The notes below the pieces were generated by a model. That model saw only the letters and a list, made by a program, of their open reading frames with translations, ran no database searches and was not told where the DNA came from. From positions 1 to 64,000 of the forward strand of contig DAOUIF010000082.1 in NCBI GenBank assembly GCA_034423575.1: 64,000 nucleotides of DNA, written 5' to 3'. The stretch is from Bin87 sp034423575 (GTDB lineage: Bacteria; Chloroflexota; Dehalococcoidia; Lucifugimonadales; UBA3495). The translations under genes and the position numbers were made by a program. This document shows, one piece after another, positions 8,947 to 17,043 of the stretch. The stretch's first letter is position 1; each line of letters opens with the position of its first letter.

Positions 8947-9573
8947 CTAATAACCGGTGCGATTGGCTGGGCTCAGGTGATCCACGGCGTTGAACGTGGC
9001 GAGGCGTCGTCCACGCCGGCCGGACGTGATCGTGGTGCGGCTGCCCAGGGACAGGTCCATGTGATTGATGTTGGCAAGCGGCAGGTCGATGACGGCGGCG
9101 ACAATGCAGCGGATGGTGAAATTATGGGTGACGGCGATCACGGTATCGTCGGCGTCGTAGCGCGCATCGAGTTCTTCGATTACCTTCATGGCGCGGCGTT
9201 GCACATCACCCAGGGATTCGCCTCCAGGCATGGTGACGCTGCTGGCGTCGCGCCGCCAACCTTGGTACAGATTGGGCCAGCCGTCGCGCATTTCCTGAAC
9301 GGTTACACCCTCGAGATCGCCCATGTCCATCTCAATGATGCGTGGTTCGTCGGTGACGGGTAAGCCGGACAGGTCGGCGATGGCGCAGGCGACGCCGCGG
9401 GCTCGCTGCAGCGGGCTGGAATAGACGGCCACCGGGTTCCACGTGAGGCTGGCGACGGCGAGCTCCCGGGCCTGCGCCCAACCCCGCGGAGTGAGGATAG
9501 AGTTGGTGGTGCCCTGCAGGCGGCCCGACGCGTTGATGTCGGTTTCGCCGTGGCGGACTAGGTGCAGCCTCAT
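8947..9573 (-). CDS. Histidine phosphatase (phosphoglycerate mutase-like) protein
   Basis: 208 residues. The N-terminal LVRHGETDIN is the RHG motif with the phospho-accepting histidine. YSSPLQRA carries the conserved Arg, and AVTHNFTIR carries the second catalytic His. Members include cofactor-dependent phosphoglycerate mutase, alpha-ribazole phosphatase (CobC) and broad phosphatases, and the sequence does not choose between them. A CobC role would fit an organism using B12-dependent ribonucleotide reductase but is only a guess. Its ATG overlaps the stop of the corC-like gene (ATGA), indicating translational coupling. Confidence 0.85.
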   Translation of the reverse strand: MRLHLVRHGETDINASGRLQGTTNSILTPRGWAQARELAVASLTWNPVAVYSSPLQRARGVACAIADLSGLPVTDEPRIIEMDMGDLEGVTVQEMRDGWPNLYQGWRRDASSVTMPGGESLGDVQRRAMKVIEELDARYDADDTVIAVTHNFTIRCIVAAVIDLPLANINHMDLSLGSRTTITSGRRGRRLATFNAVDHLSPANRTGY

Positions 9574-10949
9574 CCGGACGGGTCCTCAGTCGGGGGGTCC
9601 ACCAACCGCAGGCGCACCTGGTTGATCCGGGCGCCGGCCATGTCGGTAACAGTGACCTCCAGGTTGCCGGTTTGGACCGTGTCGTTGGCGATGGGAATCT
9701 CTCCAAGTTCGTGCAGCACCAGGCCGGCGATGGTCTGGTAGTCGCCCTCGGGCACCTCGACGCCGTTAGAATGGAGGCGGTCGTTGATTTCGATGATGGT
9801 CATGCCGCCGTCCAGGAGGTATGCGCCGTCGGGTTGCTGGGCGATGCTGCGGTCGGCGGTTATGGCGGGAGGGTCGTCGTCGACGACGGTGCCGACGATA
9901 ACGCCGATCAACTGCTTCATCGTGACCAAGCCCGCGATGCCGCCGTATTCGTTGGTCACCAGCATCATCGACAAGCGCTTTTCCTGCATAGTGTCGAAGG
10001 CGTCGGACACCGACACGGTTTCGGGTATGAAGTCGACCCCGCGCATGGTTTCGGTGACCGCGTCCCGGAACCCGATTTCGCCTCGACCCTGGGCGATAAG
10101 AACCTCCTTGTTGGAGAGCACGCCCAGGACGGTCTCCTGGCTGCCCTCAAAAACAGGGAAACGGGTGTGGCTGTGCTCGGCATAGAGAGCCAGGAATTCG
10201 TCGAGGGTGGTGTCCTTTTCTATCCAGATGATTTCAGTTCGGGGCGTCATGATCTCGCTGAGTCGGCGGTCACGGAAGTTGAACACGCGATGGAGACGCT
10301 CAGCTTCGTCGGATTCGACCGCGCCCTGCTGACTGGACAGGTCGATCATCATCCGCAGCTCGCCCTCAGTGAACGTTGTTTGCCAACCGTCCGACGATGT
10401 GCCCAGCGCTTTATAAATGAGACGGGGCACGACGGTGAAGAAATAGATGAACGGCGTGCTGAGCATCATCATCCAGCGAACCGGATGCGCCGCCGCCAAG
10501 GACCAACGTTCTGAGTAGGTGGCCGCCAGGGTTTTTGGAGTTATCTCACCGAAGATGGAGATAGTTACCGTCATGACCAGGGTGGTCAACAACGCCGCGT
10601 AGCCCGAGTCATTGAGCAGGTCGGCAGCGAGGGCGGTGCCCAGAGCCGTTGCGAAGATGGTGAAGGCGTTCTGGCTCAGGAGAATGGTGGCGAAGAACTT
10701 TTCGTGCTGCGACAGTACGTGGTTCACCGCGCGGGCGGCGGTATTGCCCTGGCCGGCCAGGTACTGGATTCGGATCTTGTTGACCGCTACCAAAGCTGCC
10801 TCGGCGCTGGTGAAAAATACCACCCCCAGAAAACTGATCGCGAGCAGCGATACCTGCAAGCTCCAGGGGATGGATAATCCGCCAGAGGTCTCCCCCACCT
10901 GCAACAAGACGACCCCAATCGATAAACCGTCGGGCGCGATGTCCATCAT
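9570..10949 (-). CDS. CorC/HlyC-type membrane protein (CNNM + CBS pair)
   Basis: 459 residues, with GGAGG about a dozen bases before the ATG at 10949. The N-terminal CNNM (DUF21) domain has hydrophobic segments near residues 30-50, 90-115, 120-145 and 165-185. A cytoplasmic CBS pair follows at about 220-345 (MTPRTEIIWIEKD, then TRFPVFEG and VLSNKEVLIAQ). The C-terminal CorC/HlyC-type domain starts at LLDGGMTIIEIND. Relatives take part in magnesium or cobalt efflux and tolerance; the older name hemolysin is misleading. It is first in the operon with the phosphatase and tilS and diverges from tsaD. Confidence 0.9.
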   Translation of the reverse strand: MMDIAPDGLSIGVVLLQVGETSGGLSIPWSLQVSLLAISFLGVVFFTSAEAALVAVNKIRIQYLAGQGNTAARAVNHVLSQHEKFFATILLSQNAFTIFATALGTALAADLLNDSGYAALLTTLVMTVTISIFGEITPKTLAATYSERWSLAAAHPVRWMMMLSTPFIYFFTVVPRLIYKALGTSSDGWQTTFTEGELRMMIDLSSQQGAVESDEAERLHRVFNFRDRRLSEIMTPRTEIIWIEKDTTLDEFLALYAEHSHTRFPVFEGSQETVLGVLSNKEVLIAQGRGEIGFRDAVTETMRGVDFIPETVSVSDAFDTMQEKRLSMMLVTNEYGGIAGLVTMKQLIGVIVGTVVDDDPPAITADRSIAQQPDGAYLLDGGMTIIEINDRLHSNGVEVPEGDYQTIAGLVLHELGEIPIANDTVQTGNLEVTVTDMAGARINQVRLRLVDPPTEDPSG

Positions 10950-11085
10950 CTGGATGCTATTCCTCCGGGCGAACCAGCGCCGGGATTGGCCCGGCGCGCG
11001 GGTCTCGCCTGATGTAAATTATCTACGGGAAGGATAGCATCGCCCGAAATGACGCGCAAAGCCGGCCGGCCGACGGCTTGCCGAT

Positions 11086-11094
11086 TGATATAAT
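11086..11094 (+). promoter_or_regulatory. Extended -10 promoter for tsaD
   Basis: TG-A-TATAAT, an extended -10 element with a perfect hexamer at 11089-11094, lies 33 bases before the tsaD ATG. No good -35 is visible, as is usual for extended -10 promoters. Confidence 0.5.
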
Positions 11095-11127
11095 GCTGCG
11101 ACGCATTCGCTGGTGGACGGGCGGGCC

Positions 11128-12198
11128 ATGTTGATCCTGGGCATAGAAACTTCGTGCGACGAAACGGCTGTCGGAATCGTGGAAGATGGCCGGAGCTTGC
11201 GGGCCAACGCGATCGCGTCTCAGGCCGCGCTGCACGCCGCCCATGGCGGTGTCGTGCCTGAGCTGGCCTCAAGGCAGCACATCCGCGACATGGAACCAAC
11301 CCTGCGGCGCGCGTTGTCGGATGCCGCAGTAACGCTCCATGACATCGATGCGGTGGCGGTCACCCACGGGCCGGGGTTGGCCGGCGCCCTCATCAGCGGA
11401 GTTAACACGGCGAAGTCGCTGGCGCTGACGCTGGACATCCCATTGGTGGGGGTCAACCACCTGGAGGGCCACGTCTACGCCGCGTGGCTGGTTCCCAACG
11501 AGGCGTCGCCCGCTGAGGAACCCGGGTTCCCTTTGGCGTGCCTGGTGGCGTCGGGGGGCCATACTGACCTGATCCTGATGGAAGGGCACGGCGACTATCG
11601 CTTGGTGGGTCGGACGCGCGACGACGCGGCGGGAGAGGCCTTCGACAAAGCCGCGCGGGTCCTGGGACTGGGATTCCCCGGCGGCCCGGAGATCCAGAAA
11701 GCAGCGGAGTCGCTGGCTGACTTCTCGGAGGATGGCGAACCGTTTGCGGCAGCGGCGCCGTTGCCACGAGCGTGGATGCGAGACACGTTCGATTTCAGTT
11801 TCAGCGGGGTGAAGACGGCTCTATTGCACCGGGCGCAGAATGTCGGCCTCTACCCCGACCCGGAGCAGGCGGACGCCGACGTCGACCGGCTGGTAGCTAA
11901 CCTCGCCCACCAGTTCCAGGAGTCGCTGGTTGACGTGATGACCGCCAAGTTGCTGGATATGGCCGATCGTTATAAGGCCCGCGGCCTGGTTCTGGGCGGA
12001 GGCGTGACGGCCAACGCGCGCCTGCGGCAACGGGTGCTGGCGGAGTCTCCCGTGCCGGCGATCATACCGGCGCCGGTGCTGTGCACCGACAATGGGGCGA
12101 TGATCGCGGCCGGGGCTTTCTACCAGATACAGCGGGGTGCAGTCGCCGACCTCGCATTGGATGTGGACCCTTCGCTGCCCTTCGGAGTGCCGGCCTGA
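11128..12198 (+). CDS. tsaD: tRNA N6-adenosine threonylcarbamoyltransferase
   Basis: 356 residues from ATG 11128. A GTG at 11113 is in frame but not needed. The protein opens with MLILGIETSCDETA, the Kae1/TsaD signature. The metal-binding HLEGH follows at about residues 111-115, then SGGHTDLILM, DDAAGEAFDKAARVLGL and the C-terminal GGGVTANARLR and CTDNGAMIA. It transfers the threonylcarbamoyl group to A37 of ANN-reading tRNAs. TsaB, TsaC and TsaE are not in the window. It is transcribed alone, divergent from the corC operon. Confidence 0.96.
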   Translation: MLILGIETSCDETAVGIVEDGRSLRANAIASQAALHAAHGGVVPELASRQHIRDMEPTLRRALSDAAVTLHDIDAVAVTHGPGLAGALISGVNTAKSLALTLDIPLVGVNHLEGHVYAAWLVPNEASPAEEPGFPLACLVASGGHTDLILMEGHGDYRLVGRTRDDAAGEAFDKAARVLGLGFPGGPEIQKAAESLADFSEDGEPFAAAAPLPRAWMRDTFDFSFSGVKTALLHRAQNVGLYPDPEQADADVDRLVANLAHQFQESLVDVMTAKLLDMADRYKARGLVLGGGVTANARLRQRVLAESPVPAIIPAPVLCTDNGAMIAAGAFYQIQRGAVADLALDVDPSLPFGVPA

Positions 12199-12210
12199 CC
12201 CTGATCGGGC

Positions 12211-12816
12211 CTAAGTCTCGGCGGCGCTCACTTCGCGCACCTGCTGTTGCTCCGGGCCCGCGCCAAAGGGCGACCTCAACCGGAGGAGAATTCCCGCGAA
12301 CGTCATGAGGTCGGCATTGCCGGCAGTGCAAGGCACCTCGACATTCCAATTCCACCCGTCAATTCGGATCACGCTGCCGCCCGAATCGGTCAGGCTTCGC
12401 CAGATTATCCAGCCCAGCAGCACTATGAGGACCATCAGCACGGCCGCCATGGCGTGCAGGTTGATAACCGGTATGACCACGTCCGGCAGCCGGTCGACCA
12501 GCCAATAGGCCAGCAGCACGTAGGCGAAAACCCCGCCGAGCAGCAGGGTACCCCACTGTTTCCAGGAGAGACCGCGTCGGGCGTCGTTGCGCACACTGAC
12601 CGCAGTCACGGTGTCAGACGCGAACATCTGCACGACACGGGTGGGACCTTCCTCCGTCACCGCGATGATGCGGCGGTCCGTCGCCACCAGCAGCCGGCCG
12701 GCGGCTGGGGGTTCGCGAGTGAGGCCGTGCTCAGCGTCGAGGAACGCGGCCGCTCGTTCACCGGGGAGCAGTTCAACTCCCCGGATGTGGGACAGGAATG
12801 AAGGGGTGGTAACCAT
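12211..12816 (-). CDS. Uncharacterised membrane protein, PH-like N-terminus, two TM segments
   Basis: 201 residues from ATG 12816. An upstream ATG at 12858 is possible but would add an unconvincing leader. The N-terminal part (LLPGERAAAFLDAEHG, GRLLVATDRRIIAV) has the rhythm of a bacterial PH-like domain, which is a weak inference. Two hydrophobic stretches follow around residues 100-120 and 126-150 (LLLGGVFAYVLLAYWLV and AAVLMVLIVLLGWIIW), with a soluble C-terminal tail. I do not recognise a function. It converges on tsaD with only 12 bases between the stops. Confidence 0.6.
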   Translation of the reverse strand: MVTTPSFLSHIRGVELLPGERAAAFLDAEHGLTREPPAAGRLLVATDRRIIAVTEEGPTRVVQMFASDTVTAVSVRNDARRGLSWKQWGTLLLGGVFAYVLLAYWLVDRLPDVVIPVINLHAMAAVLMVLIVLLGWIIWRSLTDSGGSVIRIDGWNWNVEVPCTAGNADLMTFAGILLRLRSPFGAGPEQQQVREVSAAET

Positions 12817-13003
12817 CGTGCGCCATATAACCGAATGTTGCATGGAATCGTAACACAAGGCAACGAGGCCATCCGGAGCGGAGCGAGGCGAACCGGGAGG
12901 TGCGGCAAGGCCATCATGTTCCTTAGCAGCGCGGGCAATTTGCCGGTGGGTGTACGACCGGAAACGGAGAATGTTGGCCGTCTCTATGCATACCCGGAAA
13001 ATT

Positions 13004-13033
13004 TTGTAGCTTTTTGAAAAAATTGGATTAATT
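13004..13033 (+). promoter_or_regulatory. Candidate promoter for rsmH-ftsA-ftsZ
   Basis: TTGTAG at 13004-13009 and TTAATT at 13028-13033 are separated by 18 bases in the only AT-rich stretch before rsmH. Both hexamers are imperfect, and support comes mainly from spacing and base composition. Confidence 0.4.
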
Positions 13034-13047
13034 TCGCATTTGCGAAA
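13032..13047. promoter_or_regulatory. Palindrome TTTCGCA-TT-TGCGAAA overlapping the rsmH promoter
   Basis: A perfect 7-base inverted repeat with a 2-base spacer overlaps the proposed -10 and start site. The position is that of a repressor operator. The cognate factor is unknown. Confidence 0.5.
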
Positions 13048-13157
13048 ACAGGCAGCGGGACAAACCCGTTTGCTAAATTCCCAGTGACGTTAGGGCGGGC
13101 ATACCGAACGTGGCCTCTGCACGCCTTTACTGATACTGGATTCATAGCGGATAGGTG

Positions 13158-14180
13158 ATGACTCTGGCGGTAATGCACAGGCCGGCGCCCCTTGCCGTGT
13201 CGGTTGGTTCAGTGTTGTGCGGGTGGCCAACATTGACCTTCTCAACACGCGCCAACGGGGAAGAGTCTGTTCATCACAATCCGGTGCTGGTAACAGAGAC
13301 CGTGGAGTGGCTGTCGGCTACCACTGGAAAGGTGTATCTCGACGGCACAGTTGGGGAGGGCGGACACGCGGAGGCGATTCTCGAGGCTTCGGGACCGAAC
13401 GGCAGGGTGATTGGGATAGATCGCGACCCGCGGTCCGTGGACGCAGCCCGACGTCGGCTGATCCATTTCGGGGAACGAGCGCAGATCATACATGGCAACT
13501 ACGCCGACATGGGCGACCTGGCACAGCAGGCCGGCATTGATCAGGTTGACGGCGTGTTGCTGGATCTGGGGTTCTCTTCGCGCCAGGTTGATGCGGAGGG
13601 CTACGGGTTCTCATTCCAACGGGACGAACCCCTGGACATGCGGTACGACCGCGTCGGGTCGACCGCCGCCGATTTGCTGAACCACGCTGACGAGCGTGAC
13701 CTGGCCGACGCGATTTTCCGCTATGGGGAAGAGCGTCGCAGTCGTGCAGTCGCCCGGGCGATCGTGGCGGCACGCCCTATTGCCACCACGGGCCATCTGG
13801 CCTCGGTTGTGGCGCGAGCTCTGGGTGGGCGGCGCGGAAGCCGGCACCCAGCCACGAGAACGTTCCAGGCGCTGCGGATCGCGGTGAACGAGGAATTGAC
13901 GCACCTCCAAGCCGGCCTGGAGGCCGTTCCGGGAATGCTGAATCCAGGCGGGCGGTTGGTGGTGATCAGTTACCACAGCTTGGAAGACAGGCTGGTCAAG
14001 GCATGGATGGACCGGGAGGCCTCGCGGTGCATCTGCCCGCCGGAGTTGCCCGTTTGCGCTTGCGACCACGAGCCTTCGGTGCGATTCGCGCGCCGGCGTG
14101 TGTTGCGCCCCTCGGCTACGGAAACAGACAACAACCCGCGCAGCAGGAGCGCACGGCTCCGGGCGGTGGAGCGCATCTGA
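13158..14180 (+). CDS. rsmH: 16S rRNA (cytosine-1402 N4) methyltransferase
   Basis: 340 residues from ATG 13158, but the true start is uncertain. The conserved protein begins at HHNPVLVTETVEWL, about 38 residues in, and GTG or TTG codons at 13197, 13212 and 13233 are alternatives without good ribosome sites. The SAM motif DGTVGEGGHAE, then GIDRDP, GVLLDLGFSSRQVD, and GGRLVVISYHSLEDRLVK are diagnostic for RsmH (MraW). The enzyme methylates the ribosomal P-site cytosine. It leads the short division cluster with ftsA and ftsZ. No mraZ precedes it and no ftsL or ftsI follows. Confidence 0.94.
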   Translation: MTLAVMHRPAPLAVSVGSVLCGWPTLTFSTRANGEESVHHNPVLVTETVEWLSATTGKVYLDGTVGEGGHAEAILEASGPNGRVIGIDRDPRSVDAARRRLIHFGERAQIIHGNYADMGDLAQQAGIDQVDGVLLDLGFSSRQVDAEGYGFSFQRDEPLDMRYDRVGSTAADLLNHADERDLADAIFRYGEERRSRAVARAIVAARPIATTGHLASVVARALGGRRGSRHPATRTFQALRIAVNEELTHLQAGLEAVPGMLNPGGRLVVISYHSLEDRLVKAWMDREASRCICPPELPVCACDHEPSVRFARRRVLRPSATETDNNPRSRSARLRAVERI

Positions 14181-14259
14181 TCCGCCCCCGGTCAACGATT
14201 ATTGTTCCTATCTCATAACCACATCTCTCATAACCCCATCCGACCGAGGTAACGCCACA

Positions 14260-15558
14260 ATGCCACAGGAATCGATGTATGCCGCCGTTGACATAGGCAC
14301 AAGCAAGACAATTTCAATCGTCGCGCGCCTGGGGCCGGAAGGGGAGTTGAAGCCGTTGGGAACCGGCGTGGCCCCGTCGAATGGCGTCCAGCAGGGCGTA
14401 ATCGACGACTTCGGTGAGGTCAAGAGCAGCCTGCAGGAAAGCATGAGCGAATGTCTGCGCTACGCGGGTCGCAATCCCGTGGACCGCTATCACGTGGTGG
14501 TGAACGGGGATCACTTGGTCAGCGTCAACTCGACGGAGATGTTGGGAAGCCGGGAAGAGGTCGTGACGATCACGGAGCAGCGGCTGCGGTCGCTCATGAG
14601 CAGCACGTCGGGGAGCCTCGAGCAGCAACTCGACAGCCGCGCGGAGCAGACGCTGCACATGATCCCCATGCGCTACCGGCTGGATGGGATGACCGGAGTG
14701 CGGAACCCGACCGGCCTGGACACCAGCGAGCTGCAGTTGGAGGCCCACATCGTGCGCGGCATGTCGGTGCCGCTGGGAAACACGGTGCGCGCATTGCAGT
14801 CATGCCGCGCGAAAGTTGAGGGGATGATAGCCCACCCCCTGGCGTCGGCCGAGGGGGTGCTCACCGCCGACGAGCGCGAGATGGGCGTGGTGGTAGTGGA
14901 CATAGGCGGCGGCACCGTCAAGACGGCGATTTATCGCGAGGGCACGCCGATCTACTCGTCGGTAATCCCGATGGGCGGAAATCAGCTCACGCGGGACATG
15001 GCCGTGGCGATGCGGATCCCGTACCAAATGGCAGAGGATCTGAAGGTCCAATTCGGCCATGCGCTGCCCGACGCGATCCCCGCCAACGAAGAGGTCTTGA
15101 TTCCGGCGACCCAGGTGCAGCCCAGACGGATGGTGCTGCGGCGGGAGCTGTGCGAACCGCTGTATCTGCGCTCGCTCCAGGTGCTGAAGCTGATCAGCGA
15201 GGAACTCTACCGGGCGGAAATCGGTTCGATGCCGCCGGGAGGGATCGTGTTAACGGGTGGTGTTTCTCGTATGCCGGGACTGGCGGAGATGGCCTCGCGC
15301 GGTTTGAGAGCCGACGTGCGCATCGGAGTTCCGCTCTGGTACGCGGGATTGCCGGAATCGCTGCGAGTGCCAGAATTCTCCGCGGTGTTGGGCGCCCTGC
15401 AATGGGCAGTCAAGCACCGGAACCGGCCAGACCAGGGGCGGCCTCGCGGCTCTGGCGAGCGGAACTGGTCTCCGGCTTCACTTTTCCGGAGGCCGTTCGC
15501 CCGGTCTGGCGCCCGGCAAGCCGCGTCCGAGCCTGAATGCGAAGACGAGCAGATTTAA
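14260..15558 (+). CDS. ftsA: Cell division protein FtsA
   Basis: 432 residues from ATG 14260, nine bases after a GAGGT ribosome site. The longer open frame from 14098 overlaps rsmH and is rejected. It has the actin-like ATPase pattern: AAVDIGTSKTISIVA at residues 5-19 (phosphate 1), the inserted 1C domain, VVVDIGGGTVKTAI (phosphate 2) and ILTGGVSRMPG-like IVLTGGVSRMPGL near residue 330. FtsA tethers FtsZ polymers to the membrane. The C-terminal SPASLFRRPFAR, basic and hydrophobic, may be the membrane anchor. It lies between rsmH and ftsZ with no peptidoglycan genes around it. Confidence 0.93.
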   Translation: MPQESMYAAVDIGTSKTISIVARLGPEGELKPLGTGVAPSNGVQQGVIDDFGEVKSSLQESMSECLRYAGRNPVDRYHVVVNGDHLVSVNSTEMLGSREEVVTITEQRLRSLMSSTSGSLEQQLDSRAEQTLHMIPMRYRLDGMTGVRNPTGLDTSELQLEAHIVRGMSVPLGNTVRALQSCRAKVEGMIAHPLASAEGVLTADEREMGVVVVDIGGGTVKTAIYREGTPIYSSVIPMGGNQLTRDMAVAMRIPYQMAEDLKVQFGHALPDAIPANEEVLIPATQVQPRRMVLRRELCEPLYLRSLQVLKLISEELYRAEIGSMPPGGIVLTGGVSRMPGLAEMASRGLRADVRIGVPLWYAGLPESLRVPEFSAVLGALQWAVKHRNRPDQGRPRGSGERNWSPASLFRRPFARSGARQAASEPECEDEQI

Positions 15559-15654
15559 AACTGTCGGGCGACCGCTGGGTGGCGCGCGAACCGGTTCAGT
15601 TTGAACATCAACCAAATCCCAATCAAACCAACAATAACAGGAGGCGAAAAGACG

Positions 15655-16797
15655 ATGATATTTCCCGATAACTCCGCGTCATGGGAGCCAGCCGAGCGCT
15701 TTGAAGAGACCGATGGCCTGATACCCGGGATCGGACGGGGGGTTCCGCTGATAAAAGTGCTTGGCGTGGGCGGCGGCGGCTCCAACGCGGTCAGCCGCAT
15801 GTATAAGGAAAAACTGCCCGTGGTCGAGTATTACGCGCTGAACACCGACGCGCAGCATCTTGCCCGGTGCGACGTGCACTACCGGATCGCGTTGGGGCGC
15901 AACCTGACGCGCGGGCTGGGCGCCGGCGCGCAGCCGGAACTGGGTCGGCAGGCGGCAGAAGAGTCGAGGGACGAAATCGAGCAGGCCGTCAGTGGCGCGG
16001 ACATGGTGTTCCTGGCAGTTGGCATGGGTGGAGGAACCGGCACCGGCGCTGCTCCGGTGGTCGCACAGATCGCCAAGGAATCAGGCGCCCTGACCATCGC
16101 GGTGGTGAGCCGGCCCTTCGGCTTCGAGGCGCAGATGCGCCGGAAGAACGCCGAGGACGGTCTGGAACGCTTGCAGGACCACGTTGATACCATGATCGTC
16201 ATCCCCAACGACCGGCTGCTGGCGATCAACGATGAACAGTCGGACTCCTATTCGTGGGAGGACGCGCTCAAGTTGGCGGACTCGGTGCTGCATCAGGGCA
16301 TCAGCGCCATCGCCGAGGTAGTTACCGTGCCCGGTGAGATCAACGTGGACTTCGCCGACGTGAAGACGATCCTCACCGGCGCCGGCCAGGCCTGGCTCTC
16401 CATTGGAAGGGGCCGGGGAGAAGGGAGAGCCAGGGAGGCAGCCCGGCAATGCACCACGAGTCCGTTGCTGGACATTTCGCTGGAAGGGTCGCGGCGCATC
16501 CTGTTTGTGCTTACCGGCGGCAACAACCTGTCGTTGCAAGAGGTCCAGCAAGCGGCGGCGGTGGTTGAGGAACTTGCAGACCCCAACGCCAACATCATCT
16601 TCGGCACCAACCGGGATGCCCGGCTGGACGATGAAGTCAAGATGACGATGGTGGCGGCGGACTTCCCGGCCGCGATAGAGACCCCGGAAGACGACATCGC
16701 CAAGTTGCTGAACGAGATGGACGTCCCGGAAAGAAGGGATTACGAACTCCCAACGTTCTTGCAAAACCGCCAGAATCGCCGGGGATTTTATCGATAG
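15655..16797 (+). CDS. ftsZ: Cell division GTPase FtsZ
   Basis: 380 residues from ATG 15655, preceded by AGGAGG at 15639-15644. IKVLGVGGGGSNAV at residues 33-46 and the tubulin signature GGGTGTG at residues 125-131 bind GTP. The T7-loop region and a C-terminal tail ending in ELPTFLQNR, the FtsA-contacting peptide, are present. It polymerises into the division ring. The N-terminus carries about 25 residues before the GTPase core. A strong rho-independent terminator follows at 16820, closing the rsmH-ftsA-ftsZ unit. Confidence 0.95.
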   Translation: MIFPDNSASWEPAERFEETDGLIPGIGRGVPLIKVLGVGGGGSNAVSRMYKEKLPVVEYYALNTDAQHLARCDVHYRIALGRNLTRGLGAGAQPELGRQAAEESRDEIEQAVSGADMVFLAVGMGGGTGTGAAPVVAQIAKESGALTIAVVSRPFGFEAQMRRKNAEDGLERLQDHVDTMIVIPNDRLLAINDEQSDSYSWEDALKLADSVLHQGISAIAEVVTVPGEINVDFADVKTILTGAGQAWLSIGRGRGEGRAREAARQCTTSPLLDISLEGSRRILFVLTGGNNLSLQEVQQAAAVVEELADPNANIIFGTNRDARLDDEVKMTMVAADFPAAIETPEDDIAKLLNEMDVPERRDYELPTFLQNRQNRRGFYR

Positions 16798-16819
16798 ACC
16801 CATTCTTGCTGACCTCTGT

Positions 16820-16854
16820 GGCCCCCTCTTCCTTGGGAGAGGGGGCCCATTTTT
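16820..16854 (+). terminator. Rho-independent terminator after ftsZ
   Basis: A perfect 10-base stem (GGCCCCCTCT at 16820-16829 with AGAGGGGGCC at 16838-16847) with an 8-base loop is followed two bases later by TTTTT. Confidence 0.85.
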
Positions 16855-16941
16855 GTGTCTCCACGTTTGGCGAGGGGAAAATCGACAAAATCCGGCGGAA
16901 AATATGACGGCAATCTTCGTGCGAACGGAAAATGGGGTCGG

Positions 16942-16947
16942 TATAAT
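16942..16947 (+). promoter_or_regulatory. -10 box of the nrdR promoter
   Basis: Perfect TATAAT about 95 bases before the nrdR ATG. The -35 region is poor. The expected start site is near 16954, placing the two inverted repeats at 16955-16999 just inside the transcript. Confidence 0.5.
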
Positions 16948-16954
16948 CCTGACT

Positions 16955-16969
16955 ACCACAAGTTGTGGT
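16955..16969. promoter_or_regulatory. Palindrome ACCACAA-G-TTGTGGT before nrdR
   Basis: A 7-base perfect inverted repeat with one central base. It stands at the predicted transcription start, about 30 bases (near three helical turns) from the NrdR-box-like site, the arrangement usual for paired NrdR boxes. The odd length departs from the 16-base consensus. Confidence 0.45.
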
Positions 16970-16983
16970 TTTCGGGTTCGAAG

Positions 16984-16999
16984 ACACAATATATTCCGA
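16984..16999. promoter_or_regulatory. NrdR-box-like site
   Basis: ACACAATATATTCCGA matches the first 12 positions of the NrdR box consensus (acaCwAtATaTwGtgt) and then only one of the last four. It suggests autorepression of nrdR. Confidence 0.5.
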
Positions 17000-17043
17000 T
17001 TTCAAAAACTGTTTGAAAAAGCGACCAAAAGGGAATCAATCCC

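Larger units (their letters stand above)
12817..13157. other. Intergenic region upstream of rsmH
   Basis: About 340 bases without a supportable gene, and in particular no mraZ. It has an AT-rich core at 13000-13050 holding a candidate promoter and a 7+7 palindrome (listed separately). The first 180 bases show nothing I can name. Confidence 0.6.

Noticed and set aside
16970..16985. TTCGAA stretch resembling a tRNA T-loop
   Set aside because: No acceptor stem, anticodon arm or CCA end can be drawn around it, and it lies in the nrdR leader.
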